Below are positions 6,383-15,658 of a stretch of DNA of 64,000 nt, one piece after another. The first letter of the stretch is position 1, and every line of letters starts with the position of its first letter. The translations under genes were made by a program, and so were the position numbers. The stretch comes from JBBRDU01 sp038230335 (GTDB lineage Bacteria > Verrucomicrobiota > Verrucomicrobiia > Chthoniobacterales > UBA10450), in the NCBI GenBank assembly GCA_038230335.1, contig JBBRNL010000001.1, positions 609,935 to 673,934 on the forward strand, written 5' to 3'. Below the pieces are notes generated by a model. The model saw only the letters and a list, made by a program, of their open reading frames with translations. It was not told the origin of the DNA and did no database searches.

Positions 6383-8538
6383 CAGTAGGTCAAAGTCACC
6401 GTCACGATCCCGCTGTACAAATACGGATCCACCGCGGCCGGGGCCGGTTGCGGATAGCCGTGTACCGGTACGGCATTGGTCCGGTAAATATCTTTGTAGC
6501 CCCAGCGTGGCACGAGGAATCCGGCGCCCGCGGTGACAATGACGTTCTCCGTGAGCAAGGGCCGCCACTCGATGCCGGCGCTGCAGTCGAGCGCAAAGTC
6601 GTTGCTCGCCCGATTCGTAAACAGAACCAGTTCGGTCGGTTCGGTCGTGACGGTGCGGATGTAATTCACGTTGATAAAGCTTTTCAGCTTTGGCGTGATG
6701 TCGGCGTCGAGGCCGTAGCCGAAAATCAGCGCCCCGGGATTGACGAAGTTTGATTGGCCCTCCGTCTTGCTCGTCCGGAAATCAATGACCAGGCTGTCGC
6801 GTTGTTTAAAGTTCACCGAGGTCCCGGCCAGATTGAAGCCCTGATGGGAATAGAAGCTGAAGGGACCGCCGATTAAAAATGGCCGATCCAGGACGGTATC
6901 GAACCCGGTGGCGTGCGAGTCGGTCGGGTCATTGTCGCCGCTTGCATAAAAAACGGTGAGCTTGTGACGTATCCAGTTCTTGTCGACCGACAACTCGAGG
7001 GCGGCCATTTGGCCATTGATATCGACTCGTTTCCCGGCGATGCCGTTGAGGCCGTCTTCGCCCAGCACCTGGTAGAAAGCATGATCGATGTTTAACCAGC
7101 CGATGTGACCGTCCCCGGTCCAGCCCAGGTAATACGATTGCACGTAATGATCGGCCACCGTGCCGATGGGCGCAGGTCGCGTGATGAAGCCATTCTTGTC
7201 GTAGTGCCGACTGCTGTTGTCGAAGTTGCCGACGAAACTGAGTTCACCGGTGTAACCGTGCCAGATGAGATCCTGGCGAAAAACATTGGCGATATAAACC
7301 TGCTGTTGCCGGTCGTTGAATTCGTTGAGATCGGAATACGTATCCTTCTCCAGCATCTGGAAGGCGGCGATGTTGTACTGCCAGCGGTTGTTGTCGTAGT
7401 TGCCGAAGATACGCGCACCGAGGTTGGTATCGTTAAAAATGAAGCCCCGGAAATCGCTCACGAACGGTTGAATCCCGACGCGCGAAGAGATGAAATCGTA
7501 ATTGCTCGTCAGATCCCGCAGATGGACCTCGGCGAACGCTTCCTGCAGCGAGAGAAACTCCTTTTCGCGGGTGGTGCCGTTCTGCGGATTTGGATTTACC
7601 ACGTTCCGTTCCTGCACATCGATGTAGTTGTGATTATAAACGCCGAGGAGGCGCAGGGCCCATTCGACCGGTTTGAAGGCGGTCTCGCCCTTGAACAGAT
7701 CGACGCCGATGGAGATGTCGTTAGACCAAAAATATTGCTCGCTCCGGCCAAAGAACTCTGAGCTGTTCGGCTGGGCCGCGCTCACTCCGCTGGGCGTGGG
7801 CAAGCGGCGTGTCTCTCCCTGCGAGAAATTTTCCAGGGTGAGATTGAGAAAGATGTCCTGCCCGATAATGGGCGCGTCGCCTTTCAATTTGCTCTGCAAA
7901 TAGGGATGCCAGAGGTGCAGATCGGATTGATACGTCGTTTCCGTGGAGGGATCGGCATAACGCTTCCAGCGGCCAAAGCCGATATACCAGCGATTTGGAA
8001 TGGGTTCGGAATCGGGCAGTAAACCTTCGCCCTCCTCCGATTGCGGATAGGTTTCGTACTCCAGTTTGCGTCGGCGCGGCACGACCTCGCGAACGCCTTT
8101 GCGGGGCAACTGAAGGGAGCGGGGCAGAGCCTCTTCCCCATATTGGGGAAGCTGCGGAAGAATGGGCGGAAAAAGATCGGGCGGCTCTTCCGGCTCAAAG
8201 TCGCGCGCAGCGCCCGGGTCAGGATTGAATTGCGAAGGGGATTGCGGGAGCGGGGTTTCGGGCTCCGCCGCGGTCGTGGTGGTGGTGGTCGTCTGCTTTT
8301 CGGCGACGATGGTGATCTGACCGATCGTGGCAGTTCGTCGAGGTAAATGGACGATGATCGCCGGCCGCACTTCCACCATAGGACCGAAGCTGGCTGCCGA
8401 GGTGGATTCAGGCGGTCTATCACGAGACAACTCAACCGTTTGCGAGTGGGCCGACGGCGCGGCGGTCTCTAGAAGTAGGAAGACCGGGCACGTGCCGAAG
8501 AAGATCACGCTGGCGATCGAGGGATATGACCAGCGCAT
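6382..8538 (-). CDS. Outer-membrane beta-barrel (porin-like) protein, probable partner of the decahaem cytochrome
   Basis: From ATG 8538 the product has 718 residues, with a signal peptide in the first 33 residues (hydrophobic run then AHSQT). A Thr/Pro-rich linker follows, including six consecutive Thr codons near 8280, and then about 500 residues of alternating amphipathic strands typical of barrels (WHPYLQSKL, LNLTLENFSQ, YNIAAFQML, WTGDGHIGW). The protein ends in ...VTVTLTY, and a terminal aromatic residue is the usual Bam-recognition signature. The reading frame continues upstream to 8631, but those residues are not signal-like. The cytochrome and S23 genes follow with overlapping codons. 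A large barrel co-encoded with a secreted multihaem cytochrome is the arrangement of porin-cytochrome conduits; the family identity is inferred. Confidence 0.72.
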   Translation of the reverse strand: MRWSYPSIASVIFFGTCPVFLLLETAAPSAHSQTVELSRDRPPESTSAASFGPMVEVRPAIIVHLPRRTATIGQITIVAEKQTTTTTTTAAEPETPLPQSPSQFNPDPGAARDFEPEEPPDLFPPILPQLPQYGEEALPRSLQLPRKGVREVVPRRRKLEYETYPQSEEGEGLLPDSEPIPNRWYIGFGRWKRYADPSTETTYQSDLHLWHPYLQSKLKGDAPIIGQDIFLNLTLENFSQGETRRLPTPSGVSAAQPNSSEFFGRSEQYFWSNDISIGVDLFKGETAFKPVEWALRLLGVYNHNYIDVQERNVVNPNPQNGTTREKEFLSLQEAFAEVHLRDLTSNYDFISSRVGIQPFVSDFRGFIFNDTNLGARIFGNYDNNRWQYNIAAFQMLEKDTYSDLNEFNDRQQQVYIANVFRQDLIWHGYTGELSFVGNFDNSSRHYDKNGFITRPAPIGTVADHYVQSYYLGWTGDGHIGWLNIDHAFYQVLGEDGLNGIAGKRVDINGQMAALELSVDKNWIRHKLTVFYASGDNDPTDSHATGFDTVLDRPFLIGGPFSFYSHQGFNLAGTSVNFKQRDSLVIDFRTSKTEGQSNFVNPGALIFGYGLDADITPKLKSFINVNYIRTVTTEPTELVLFTNRASNDFALDCSAGIEWRPLLTENVIVTAGAGFLVPRWGYKDIYRTNAVPVHGYPQPAPAAVDPYLYSGIVTVTLTY

Positions 8539-8717
8539 GGGAGCGCGAGAATGCCGGAAAAAGCACGCTATTAGCAAGCTCACGCTGTGACGTGGCCGGG
8601 CGAACGCCCTTGGGTTAACGGGCGGGACCACAGCACCTTTCCAGAGGGCGAGCCACCTAGAAATTTCGTATTTCTCGTGGCAATGTCCGATCGATCTGAT
8701 AAAAACAGTGGGCGCTC
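8539..8717. promoter_or_regulatory. Divergent promoter region between the barrel operon and the GlcG-like gene
   Basis: These 179 bases separate two divergent starts (8538 minus, 8718 plus), so promoters for both transcripts must lie here. No clear -35/-10 pair or operator palindrome could be assigned with confidence. The plus-side gene lacks a strong Shine-Dalgarno sequence. Confidence 0.4.
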
Positions 8718-10397
8718 ATGAAAGCTCGTTTCCCTCTCTTTCTGTTGGCCCTCATGGCCGGCGCAGGTTCCGCTTTCGGTCAGCTCACGGTGGCAGACGT
8801 TAGCGCCATCATTGGCCACGCCGTCACCCGGGCCGTGAAGGTTTCCCCCAATAGCATCATCGCGGTCACGGACCGGGAAGGGTATGTGCTTGGAGTTTGG
8901 GTTGTCCGCGGGGGACCGGCCACGGTCGACGAAATTGCGACCGCCGTTTCGAAAGCCGGCACCGCTGCGTTCCTGAGCAGTAATCAGGATGCGTTCACCT
9001 CGCGCACGGCGGGATTTATCATCCAGCAACATTTTCCGCCGGGGGTTAGCAACACCTCGCCCGGGCCTCTGGTCGGCGTCGGGCTTTCCAATCTGTTCTT
9101 CTCGGACATCAATAAGTTTAAGAAAGGCTTTCCGCCCATCCCGCCGATCTTCAGTCCAACGCCGGGACTGGCCGCTCCCTTCGTCCTCGGCACGTCGCTG
9201 GATGGGTCGCCCGGAGGTGTTCCTCTTTATAAAGGCGGGGTGTTGGTCGGTGGGGTTGGGGTAACCGGAGACGGCACGCCTGCACCTCCCATTCCGCTGA
9301 ATCCGGTGCCGCCGATCGCACCGTTGCTCGTGCCATTCATTCCTCCCGGACCGCTTCCGCCTTTGGTGCGAAATGAAAACCCATTTGTTTTCGTGGCGGG
9401 CTCCGACCGGGATGAAGACGTGGCGCTGGCCGGCCAAAGAGGCTACGCGCCCTCCTCCGCAATCACGGCCGATAACGTTTTTATTAATGGAATTCGTCTT
9501 CCCTACGTTGGTTCCTCGACCAAGACTTCGAAAACCATCAGCGCAGTAGGAAATTACGATCCCAATTACCCTCCGACGCCTTCCATATTCCCGCCCCCTG
9601 GACTGTATCCCCCCGCGACATTCAGCGGAGTTTCGGGAGAGATTCGCCAGCCCATCATGAACGATCCGCTGGTGGCGCCAATTAATGGCGAGCCACGGCT
9701 GAATGCGGCGGAAGTTTCGAGCATCATCGATTTCGCGGCCAAGCGCGTGAAGATTACGCGGGCCGGCATCCGCCTGCCGATCGGAACGCAGATGCAGGTG
9801 TTCATCACGGTGGTGAATAATCCGGATGCGGACGGCGTTCCGCCCACCGTGCTGGGCACGTTCCGGACGGGGGAGGCGACATTATTCAGCTGGGATGTGG
9901 CCGTGCAGAAGGCGCGCACCACGCTCTTTTACTCACGGCACGATTTCCTCGGGTTCGGTTTGAACATCGCCATGTCCACGCGCTGTGTCGGATTTTTGGC
10001 ACAGAAAAACTATCCACCCGGGATCGACGGCAATAATCCCGGGCCCTTTTTCACCGAGCAGGATGCGCTGTCCGGGTTTGCCGGGACCGAACCGAACGTC
10101 AGCTTTGCCGGAACGGCGGCCAGTCCAACCCTGCCTGGTGCATTGCCCGCGCGGGATGGTATCAGATCCGATTTGCCTAACGGCACCACGATTTTCCCGG
10201 GCGGTTTCCCGCTTTATCGCAATGGTGTGCTCATCGGCGCCATTGGCATCAGCGGTGATGGCGTCGATCAGGACGACATTGTCGGCGCATCGGGGACCCA
10301 TGATTTTCTCGCGCCCATGCCAATTCGTTCGGACGAGTTTTTCTTTCGTGGAACGCGGCTTCCGTACGCGAAGTTTCCGCGTGATCCCACGCCTTAA
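8718..10397 (+). CDS. Secreted tandem GlcG/HbpS (DUF336)-like haem-binding-type protein
   Basis: This 559-residue protein has a signal peptide (residues 1-21, cleavage near AFG-Q). Two GlcG/HbpS-like units follow. The first starts LTVADVSAIIGHAVTRA and the second LNAAEVSSIIDFAAKR near residue 330. Each later shows the family's closing pattern: GGVPLYKGGVLVGGVGVTGDG-like in unit 1 and GGFPLYRNGVLIGAIGISGDG-like in unit 2. HbpS proteins sense or bind haem and form higher oligomers. Two units in a single exported chain are less common than single-domain members. Long Pro-rich loops interrupt each unit. It lies divergent to the multihaem cytochrome operon, which makes haem handling plausible but unproven. 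The start is ATG at 8718. Confidence 0.7.
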   Translation: MKARFPLFLLALMAGAGSAFGQLTVADVSAIIGHAVTRAVKVSPNSIIAVTDREGYVLGVWVVRGGPATVDEIATAVSKAGTAAFLSSNQDAFTSRTAGFIIQQHFPPGVSNTSPGPLVGVGLSNLFFSDINKFKKGFPPIPPIFSPTPGLAAPFVLGTSLDGSPGGVPLYKGGVLVGGVGVTGDGTPAPPIPLNPVPPIAPLLVPFIPPGPLPPLVRNENPFVFVAGSDRDEDVALAGQRGYAPSSAITADNVFINGIRLPYVGSSTKTSKTISAVGNYDPNYPPTPSIFPPPGLYPPATFSGVSGEIRQPIMNDPLVAPINGEPRLNAAEVSSIIDFAAKRVKITRAGIRLPIGTQMQVFITVVNNPDADGVPPTVLGTFRTGEATLFSWDVAVQKARTTLFYSRHDFLGFGLNIAMSTRCVGFLAQKNYPPGIDGNNPGPFFTEQDALSGFAGTEPNVSFAGTAASPTLPGALPARDGIRSDLPNGTTIFPGGFPLYRNGVLIGAIGISGDGVDQDDIVGASGTHDFLAPMPIRSDEFFFRGTRLPYAKFPRDPTP

Positions 10398-10411
10398 TCC
10401 ATTGGAGCAGA

Positions 10412-10458
10412 GGCGGTTCACCTAAACCGCCCGGTCGATTGGGGTCAATCGCCCCGAC
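10412..10458. repeat. Pair of short gene-end palindromes
   Basis: GGCGGTT (10412-10418) pairs with AACCGCC (10425-10431). Right after it CGATTG GGG TCAATCG forms a second small hairpin (about 10436-10451) inside GGTC...GACC. The second core recurs almost exactly at 51750-51769. They follow the GlcG-like stop but lack a T-run. Confidence 0.55.
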
Positions 10459-10477
10459 CTCATATCGATCACTCACC

Positions 10478-10595
10478 TGTCATCCTGAACGCCAGCGAAG
10501 GGTCGCGCGCGCTGTCTTGTCACACAACTCCGTCACAGCGTGTCTTCGTCTGAATGGGCGAGATCCTTCGCCGTTTGCGCTGGCTCAGGATGACA
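10478..10595. repeat. TGTCATCCTGAG-family inverted repeat
   Basis: The left end reads TGTCATCCTGAACGCCAGCG (10478). The right end is its near reverse complement, ...GCTGGCTCAGGATGACA (ending 10595), with GGGTC and GAGATCC towards the inside. The 118-base unit occupies most of the intergenic gap. Another copy is at 23084-23263, and related TTGTCAT/CACC elements occur at 38782, 46937 and 54740. Confidence 0.7.
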
Positions 10596-10694
10596 ACGCG
10601 CGGGGCGTGCTCATTTGGCAAGGCGCGATAGCGTTTGGCGCGGGCACGGCTTGTTCTTGCCCGGGCCCATCCAACTTGGTAGCGATCTCCCGTC

Positions 10695-12695
10695 ATGTCG
10701 CCGCGTCCGACCATTTTCGTTTCCGCGGTGAGCCGCGAACTGCGCAGCGCTCGCCAACTGGTGGCGAACACGTTGACCTTTCTCGGTTATGAGCCGGTTT
10801 GGCAGGACATTTTTGGAACGGAGAGTGGCGATCTGGGTCAGGTCCTGCGTCAGCGGGTCGATCAGTGCGGCGGGCTCGTGCAATTGGTGGGCCAATGTTA
10901 TGGGGCGGAAGCGCCCGCGCCGGACGAACAGTTCGGCCGCGTCAGTTACACGCAATACGAAGCGCTTTATGCGCGGCAGCGCGGCAAGAAGGTTTGGTAT
11001 CTCTTCATGGACGAGAGCTATCCAATCGATCCGCACAGTCCGGAGCCGGCTGAATTGCGTGAGCTACAGGCTGCGTATCGCCAGCGGGTGCGAAGCGACG
11101 CGCATCTGTTTCACTCCCTAACGAGTAGCGATGCCCTTGAGGCAGGCGTGCTCAAGTTGCGCGATGACCTGACGCAGTTGCGCCGCGGCGTGAAACAATG
11201 GGCCTTCGGGGTTGCCCTTCTCCTCTTTTTAATCGCCGCTTCCGTCATCTGGCTGGTGCATGGCCAAGGCCAGGCTTCGCGCAAGATGACGGAGACGACC
11301 CAGGCGGTGAGTTCGGTTGCCAGCGAGATGGCCAAGCTTCGCCAGGGCCTGCTCGACTATCCACAGGTCGAGGCAAAAGTTCGGCAAACTCAATCGGGCA
11401 AGGATCCGCAAGCTCTGCAGGAGCGGGTTTATCGCGAGCTGAGTAAGCAGCTGGGAGTGAACGTTAATCTCCTGAAGGAAACCGTTCCACGATTGGCCGA
11501 AAATTGGAAAACAGCGACGAGTGCCACGCAGTTTGAGAAAGCCACCGCGGCTTATGTGGTGAAAGACTATGGCGCGGCGGAGAGTCGCGCCATGCAGGCA
11601 GCGGAAGAGACACAAAGGGCAAGGCCGCCGAAATCGGTCGAGGCGATCCAGGCGCTCAAACTGGCGGGCTTATCGGCCGAGCGCGGTATTCGATTTGATG
11701 CGGCCATGGATCATCTTCGCGCCGCCGAGAAGCTGACCGATGCGGTGGCCGATCCTGAGCAATGGGCTCGCATCCAGGAAGGCATCGGCGAGGTGCTGGT
11801 GCGTCAGGGTCATTACGTCGAAGCCGAAGACGTGTTGCAAAAAGTGACCGATATCCGCACCCAGAAGCTGGGCGAAGAACATCCCGAAACGCTGGAAGCG
11901 CGGGCCGCCCTGCTCTCGGCCAAGGCGAACCTGGCCAGGCATGCCGAGGCCGAAAGCGGCTATCGAACCCTGGTCGCTTTGGACGAGAAAGTATTCGGTC
12001 CGGAAGATCCCACCACGCTCTGGAACAGGGAGATGCTGGCGACGACACTGATGAACCGCGGCAAATACAGCGAGGCGGAGAGCGACTTCCGCAAACTCTC
12101 GGAGATCGATGAAAAAATCCTGGGCGCGGAACATCCCACGACTTTACTGGCGCGGAATAATCTGGCGGCGGCTCTGCTGCAGCGCGGTAACAATGCGGAA
12201 GCTAAGTTGCAGTTCGCGGATCTGGCCCAGGTCGATGCCAAAGTTCTCGGACCCGAGCATCCTCAAACCTTACTGGCCCTCTACAATGTGGCGGTTACGC
12301 TGATTGCGCTCGATCAGCCGGCCGAAGCGGAGACTTCTCTGCGTCAACTCATCCCGCTGCGCCAGAAAACTCTGGGAACGAATCACCCCGAGACGCTTTG
12401 CACGGAGCGCATTCTTGGATTGGCCCTTGATCGCCAAAGAAAGTTTGCGGAAGCCCAGACAATTTACGCACATGTGATTTCGGCGTGCGAGAAAGCCTTC
12501 GGTCCGGAGAACCAGGAGACGATCGATGCGTACGGAGCGATGGCTCTGAGTCTGGAGCGGCAAATGCGTTTGCCCGAGGCAAAACCGTATGCGGAACGAG
12601 CAGTGGCAGGAGCGCGCAAGGTTCTGGGACGCGATCATCCGCGCACGAAGCAATACGAAGATCTGCTCAAGGCCATTAACGCGATGAATCACTAG
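10695..12695 (+). CDS. DUF4062-transmembrane-TPR signalling-type protein
   Basis: The 666-residue protein begins with a DUF4062 domain (about residues 6-105: TIFVSAVSRELRSAR, GYEPVWQDIFGTE, VSYTQYEALYARQRGKKVW). A single membrane helix follows (about 168-190), then a coiled linker. From about residue 280 come kinesin-light-chain-style TPRs with the LGxEHPxTL repeat hallmark (for example LGEEHPETL, GPEDPTTL, LGAEHPTTL, LGPEHPQTL). DUF4062 is a TIR-like alpha/beta fold found at the N-terminus of STAND-type and TPR signalling proteins. The topology suggests a cytoplasmic N-domain and a TPR domain on the other face of the membrane. No effector gene is adjacent. The TIR-like head makes a defence or stress-sensing role possible but unproven. 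The start is ATG at 10695. Confidence 0.8.
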   Translation: MSPRPTIFVSAVSRELRSARQLVANTLTFLGYEPVWQDIFGTESGDLGQVLRQRVDQCGGLVQLVGQCYGAEAPAPDEQFGRVSYTQYEALYARQRGKKVWYLFMDESYPIDPHSPEPAELRELQAAYRQRVRSDAHLFHSLTSSDALEAGVLKLRDDLTQLRRGVKQWAFGVALLLFLIAASVIWLVHGQGQASRKMTETTQAVSSVASEMAKLRQGLLDYPQVEAKVRQTQSGKDPQALQERVYRELSKQLGVNVNLLKETVPRLAENWKTATSATQFEKATAAYVVKDYGAAESRAMQAAEETQRARPPKSVEAIQALKLAGLSAERGIRFDAAMDHLRAAEKLTDAVADPEQWARIQEGIGEVLVRQGHYVEAEDVLQKVTDIRTQKLGEEHPETLEARAALLSAKANLARHAEAESGYRTLVALDEKVFGPEDPTTLWNREMLATTLMNRGKYSEAESDFRKLSEIDEKILGAEHPTTLLARNNLAAALLQRGNNAEAKLQFADLAQVDAKVLGPEHPQTLLALYNVAVTLIALDQPAEAETSLRQLIPLRQKTLGTNHPETLCTERILGLALDRQRKFAEAQTIYAHVISACEKAFGPENQETIDAYGAMALSLERQMRLPEAKPYAERAVAGARKVLGRDHPRTKQYEDLLKAINAMNH

Positions 12696-12816
12696 CATCG
12701 GCGATCGCTGGATGAGTCTTTTCCGGAGACGTATGCGCTCCCTCCCAGAGTCGCTTTGCGCAATGTCTAAGCTTGATAAACGGCCAGCTAAAGACTTCCC
12801 CTGAAGAGAGACGCAC

Positions 12817-14199
12817 ATGTCATCGGCTCTTAAAGTTTTCCTGCTGCCTGTTCTCCTTTTGATCGTGCTGACTCTTCCGCACCTCGATCAGGGTGATTTT
12901 CGGCGCGATACCGTTCGTTATGCCGCCATCGGTGAGTATATGTATCACGGCGGTTCGTGGCTCGTTCCTCATCTCAATCCGGAGCGCGCATTTTTCAACA
13001 AACCCCCCATGGCCCTTTGGATTCACGGTTTGTTCCTGCGCACCTTCGGAACGCACCTGACGGTGGCGCGTCTTCCCAGTATTCTGGGCGCCCTCGGCGT
13101 GCTCGTCTTCAGTATGCTGGCGGTCAGTACCCTTGGAACGCCTAACCAGTCGCTGCTCAGCGGCATCGTTCTCGCATCGACTTATGAATTCTTTCGCCGC
13201 ACGCGCGAGATCTCGCTCGATCTGTGGCAACTCTTTTTCATCATGGTCGCGGTCTGGCTGATCGCGCGTGCCATCCGGGACGGAGCGCGGTTGAGTGTGA
13301 TCTTTGTCGGACTCCCTCTGGGGCTGGCGCTCTTGTGCAAACCACTGGTGGGTCTGATATGCCTGCCCATCTTCGCCATCTGGCTGGCCATGTCCGGACG
13401 TGGCAGGCTCATCGCCTGGCTGGTCGTGGGGGCGTTACCTTTGGCCCTTCTGGTGGCGGCGCCGTGGCATCTATATATGTACGGAATGTTTGGCCAGCGA
13501 TTCATTGGCCAGTACTTCGTGAGCGAAGTCATTGATCGCGCGCAGCGTTCCGATCAACAAAGTCCGATCTATTATTACCTGGCGGAAAACGTGTGGACCT
13601 ACTGGCCATGGATGATCGGTCTTGCCCTCGCGATCTATTACGCCGTGAAAAAGCGGCCCGCTCGATCCGATTATGTTGTTCTCGCAATCGTGTGGGTGCT
13701 GATTTGGTTTGTCGCTCTAAGTCTTTTTGCCGACCGCAAGCCGAACTATGCCCTGCCCCTGTATCCGATGCTGGCCTGGGCAGCGGGATGGGGACTGAGT
13801 CAATGGCCGCACTTTGAAGTCAGCGCATGGTGCGAGAGGAATTTCCGCTGGCTGGCGGGCGGGCTGACCTTTGCTTTGTTCGCCGTTTCGCTGGCGCCGA
13901 TTCAATTCCAGCGGCCGCCGGAGAAAAACTGGCTCGCGCTGGCCGGGTGGATAAAAACGAACCGCCTTGAGGCGACGGACCTGGCCTATGCAAAGATTGA
14001 TCTTAACGATGTCTGTTACATTTATCTGAAGACCGGTGGATGGATGAAGAGCGCTGCTTTGGCGCAAGGCCAGAGTTCGGGCGGAACAATCCGAACCGTC
14101 ACAAAGTTGTTAGGCGACGACAAGCCCGGCGCCCAAGACCAGGTCCTGTTTCATTCCGGACCGGTCTACGTGCTGGCCACGCCGGTGGCCGTAAATTAG
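12817..14199 (+). CDS. ArnT/PMT-like GT-C glycosyltransferase
   Basis: This 460-residue multispanning protein has about ten hydrophobic helices. The first loop reads LDQGDFRRDTVRYAAIGEYM and is followed by FFNKPPMALWIHGLFLRTFG, the arrangement typical of ArnT/GT83 and related PMT_2 transferases. In the family these acidic first-loop residues bind the polyprenyl-phosphate sugar donor. The enzyme should transfer a sugar from undecaprenyl phosphate to lipid A, a polymer or a protein on the outer face of the inner membrane. A GAAGAGAG Shine-Dalgarno sequence precedes ATG 12817. The acceptor cannot be told. Small-MDR flippase homologues (ArnE/ArnF-like) are encoded at 36797-37587, far away but functionally related in known systems. 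Confidence 0.75.
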   Translation: MSSALKVFLLPVLLLIVLTLPHLDQGDFRRDTVRYAAIGEYMYHGGSWLVPHLNPERAFFNKPPMALWIHGLFLRTFGTHLTVARLPSILGALGVLVFSMLAVSTLGTPNQSLLSGIVLASTYEFFRRTREISLDLWQLFFIMVAVWLIARAIRDGARLSVIFVGLPLGLALLCKPLVGLICLPIFAIWLAMSGRGRLIAWLVVGALPLALLVAAPWHLYMYGMFGQRFIGQYFVSEVIDRAQRSDQQSPIYYYLAENVWTYWPWMIGLALAIYYAVKKRPARSDYVVLAIVWVLIWFVALSLFADRKPNYALPLYPMLAWAAGWGLSQWPHFEVSAWCERNFRWLAGGLTFALFAVSLAPIQFQRPPEKNWLALAGWIKTNRLEATDLAYAKIDLNDVCYIYLKTGGWMKSAALAQGQSSGGTIRTVTKLLGDDKPGAQDQVLFHSGPVYVLATPVAVN

Positions 14200-14258
14200 T
14201 GGCACACGCATTCCGCCTGTGTATCTAGCAAGCAGGCGGCTGGAAGGCCGCGCCACTT
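14198..14258. repeat. Imperfect palindrome between glycosyltransferase and MFS genes
   Basis: AGTGGCACACGCATTCCGCC on the left pairs with the reverse complement of GGCGGCTGGAAGGCCGCGCCACT on the right, with interruptions. It fills the short gap between two plus-strand genes. It resembles a dispersed repeat more than a terminator because no T-run follows. Confidence 0.45.
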
Positions 14259-14270
14259 TTGTGCTTGAGC

Positions 14271-15623
14271 ATGCCGCCATCTGATTCGTCGCCGTCACAC
14301 GATCCGTACGCGTCTTTTCGTTCCCGGGCCTACAGTTTGTTCAGCGCAGGAAATCTTCTTTCCATCATCGGGCGACAGATGCTCGCGGTGGCGGTTGAGT
14401 GGGAAATATACGCGCGCACCCATTCGGCCACTGCGCTCGGGCTCGTTGGATTGGTTATCGCTATTCCGGTGGTGGGATTTTCTCTTCCGGCCGGACATCT
14501 GGCCGACCGTTTCAGTCGCAGAAAAATTATTCTGGTCACGCAAATCCTGAGTGGGCTCGCGTCAACGGCGCTGGCCCTGATTTCCTGGAAACATCTGGCC
14601 ATTCCGCCGGTGGCCGGCATTCGCGAAGCGAATCACGCGCTCAGTGTGATTGCTGGAATCTTTGAGCGGCACCATCCCGCCTTTCATTTCGATGATCCCT
14701 CCGTTCCTCTTATTTACCTTCTGCTTTTTCTGGCCGGAATAGCGCGCTCCTTTGGCTGGGCCGCGCGTGCTTCTTTTTTTCCCACGCTCGTGTCGCGGGA
14801 CGCTTTTTCCAATGCGGTGACATGGAACAACAGCTTATTTCAGGTCGGATCCGTGGTGGGGCCCGGGGTTGGGGGTCTCCTCATCGCGCAGGTCGGATTT
14901 CCCTGTGTTTATCTGATCGACGCCTTCTGTGCCCTGGCATTTTTCGCGCTCGTCCTTCCGATTCAATCGCGCCCTCGTGCGCCTGATGCGCGGGCGGATT
15001 CGAATCCGTGGCGAAGTCTGGTCGCGGGAATGCATTTCGTTTTCAGCAAGCATGTGATTTTGGCCACGATCACGCTCGATCTGTTTGCCGTGCTTCTGGG
15101 CGGCGCGACCGCGCTGTTACCGATTTTCGCCGATCAGATTCTGCATTGTGGACCGATCGGTCTGGGTTGGTTACGGGCGGCCCCCGCCGTGGGTGCGTTC
15201 GTTATGGCATTGGTCGTGGCCTATTTGCCTCCCATGCGTCAAGCGGGCAAGACCTTGCTCTGGTGTGTGGCTGGGTTCGGTCTGGCCACCATTCTTTTTG
15301 GCCTGTCCAAGGCATTCTGGTTATCGTTAGGCATGTTATTTTTGGCCGGTGGTTTTGACAGTGTCAGTGTGATTATTCGTGGATCCATCGTGCAATTGGT
15401 CACGCCGGACGCGATGCGCGGTCGCGTTTCGGCGGTCAATAATATCTTCATCGGGACATCCAATGAATTCGGGGCGCTCGAGTCGGGACTGACGGCGGCG
15501 CTTTTCGGTCCGGTGTTGTCGGTCGTGGGCGGCGGGATCGGAACAATTCTGGTCGTTCTGGCCGTGGCCCGATTCTGGCCGGAGGCTCGAAGGATTGGGG
15601 CGCTCGATCGGACGCTCGAATAG
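14271..15623 (+). CDS. Major facilitator superfamily exporter (EntS/MFS_3 type)
   Basis: From ATG 14271 the product has 450 residues and about twelve membrane segments. The loop after helix 2 carries the MFS signature (GHLADRFSRRKIIL), and a second RGRVSAVNNIFIGTSNE loop near residue 380 is typical of MFS_3/EntS-like exporters. The frame is open from a TTG at 14259, but ATG 14271 gives a normal short N-terminus. An insertion of about 45 residues lies in the first half (REANHALSVIAGIFERHHP). Transport substrate is unknown; relatives export siderophores or drugs. It lies downstream of the glycosyltransferase in the same direction. Confidence 0.8.
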   Translation: MPPSDSSPSHDPYASFRSRAYSLFSAGNLLSIIGRQMLAVAVEWEIYARTHSATALGLVGLVIAIPVVGFSLPAGHLADRFSRRKIILVTQILSGLASTALALISWKHLAIPPVAGIREANHALSVIAGIFERHHPAFHFDDPSVPLIYLLLFLAGIARSFGWAARASFFPTLVSRDAFSNAVTWNNSLFQVGSVVGPGVGGLLIAQVGFPCVYLIDAFCALAFFALVLPIQSRPRAPDARADSNPWRSLVAGMHFVFSKHVILATITLDLFAVLLGGATALLPIFADQILHCGPIGLGWLRAAPAVGAFVMALVVAYLPPMRQAGKTLLWCVAGFGLATILFGLSKAFWLSLGMLFLAGGFDSVSVIIRGSIVQLVTPDAMRGRVSAVNNIFIGTSNEFGALESGLTAALFGPVLSVVGGGIGTILVVLAVARFWPEARRIGALDRTLE

Positions 15624-15658
15624 ACGTGAAGATCTGTTGGATACTGCGGGAGAACTGT

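Noticed and set aside
8276..8292. GTGGTGGTGGTGG trinucleotide run as a possible contingency locus
   Set aside because: It encodes six Thr in frame inside the barrel protein's linker; triplet changes would not shift frame, and it is short.
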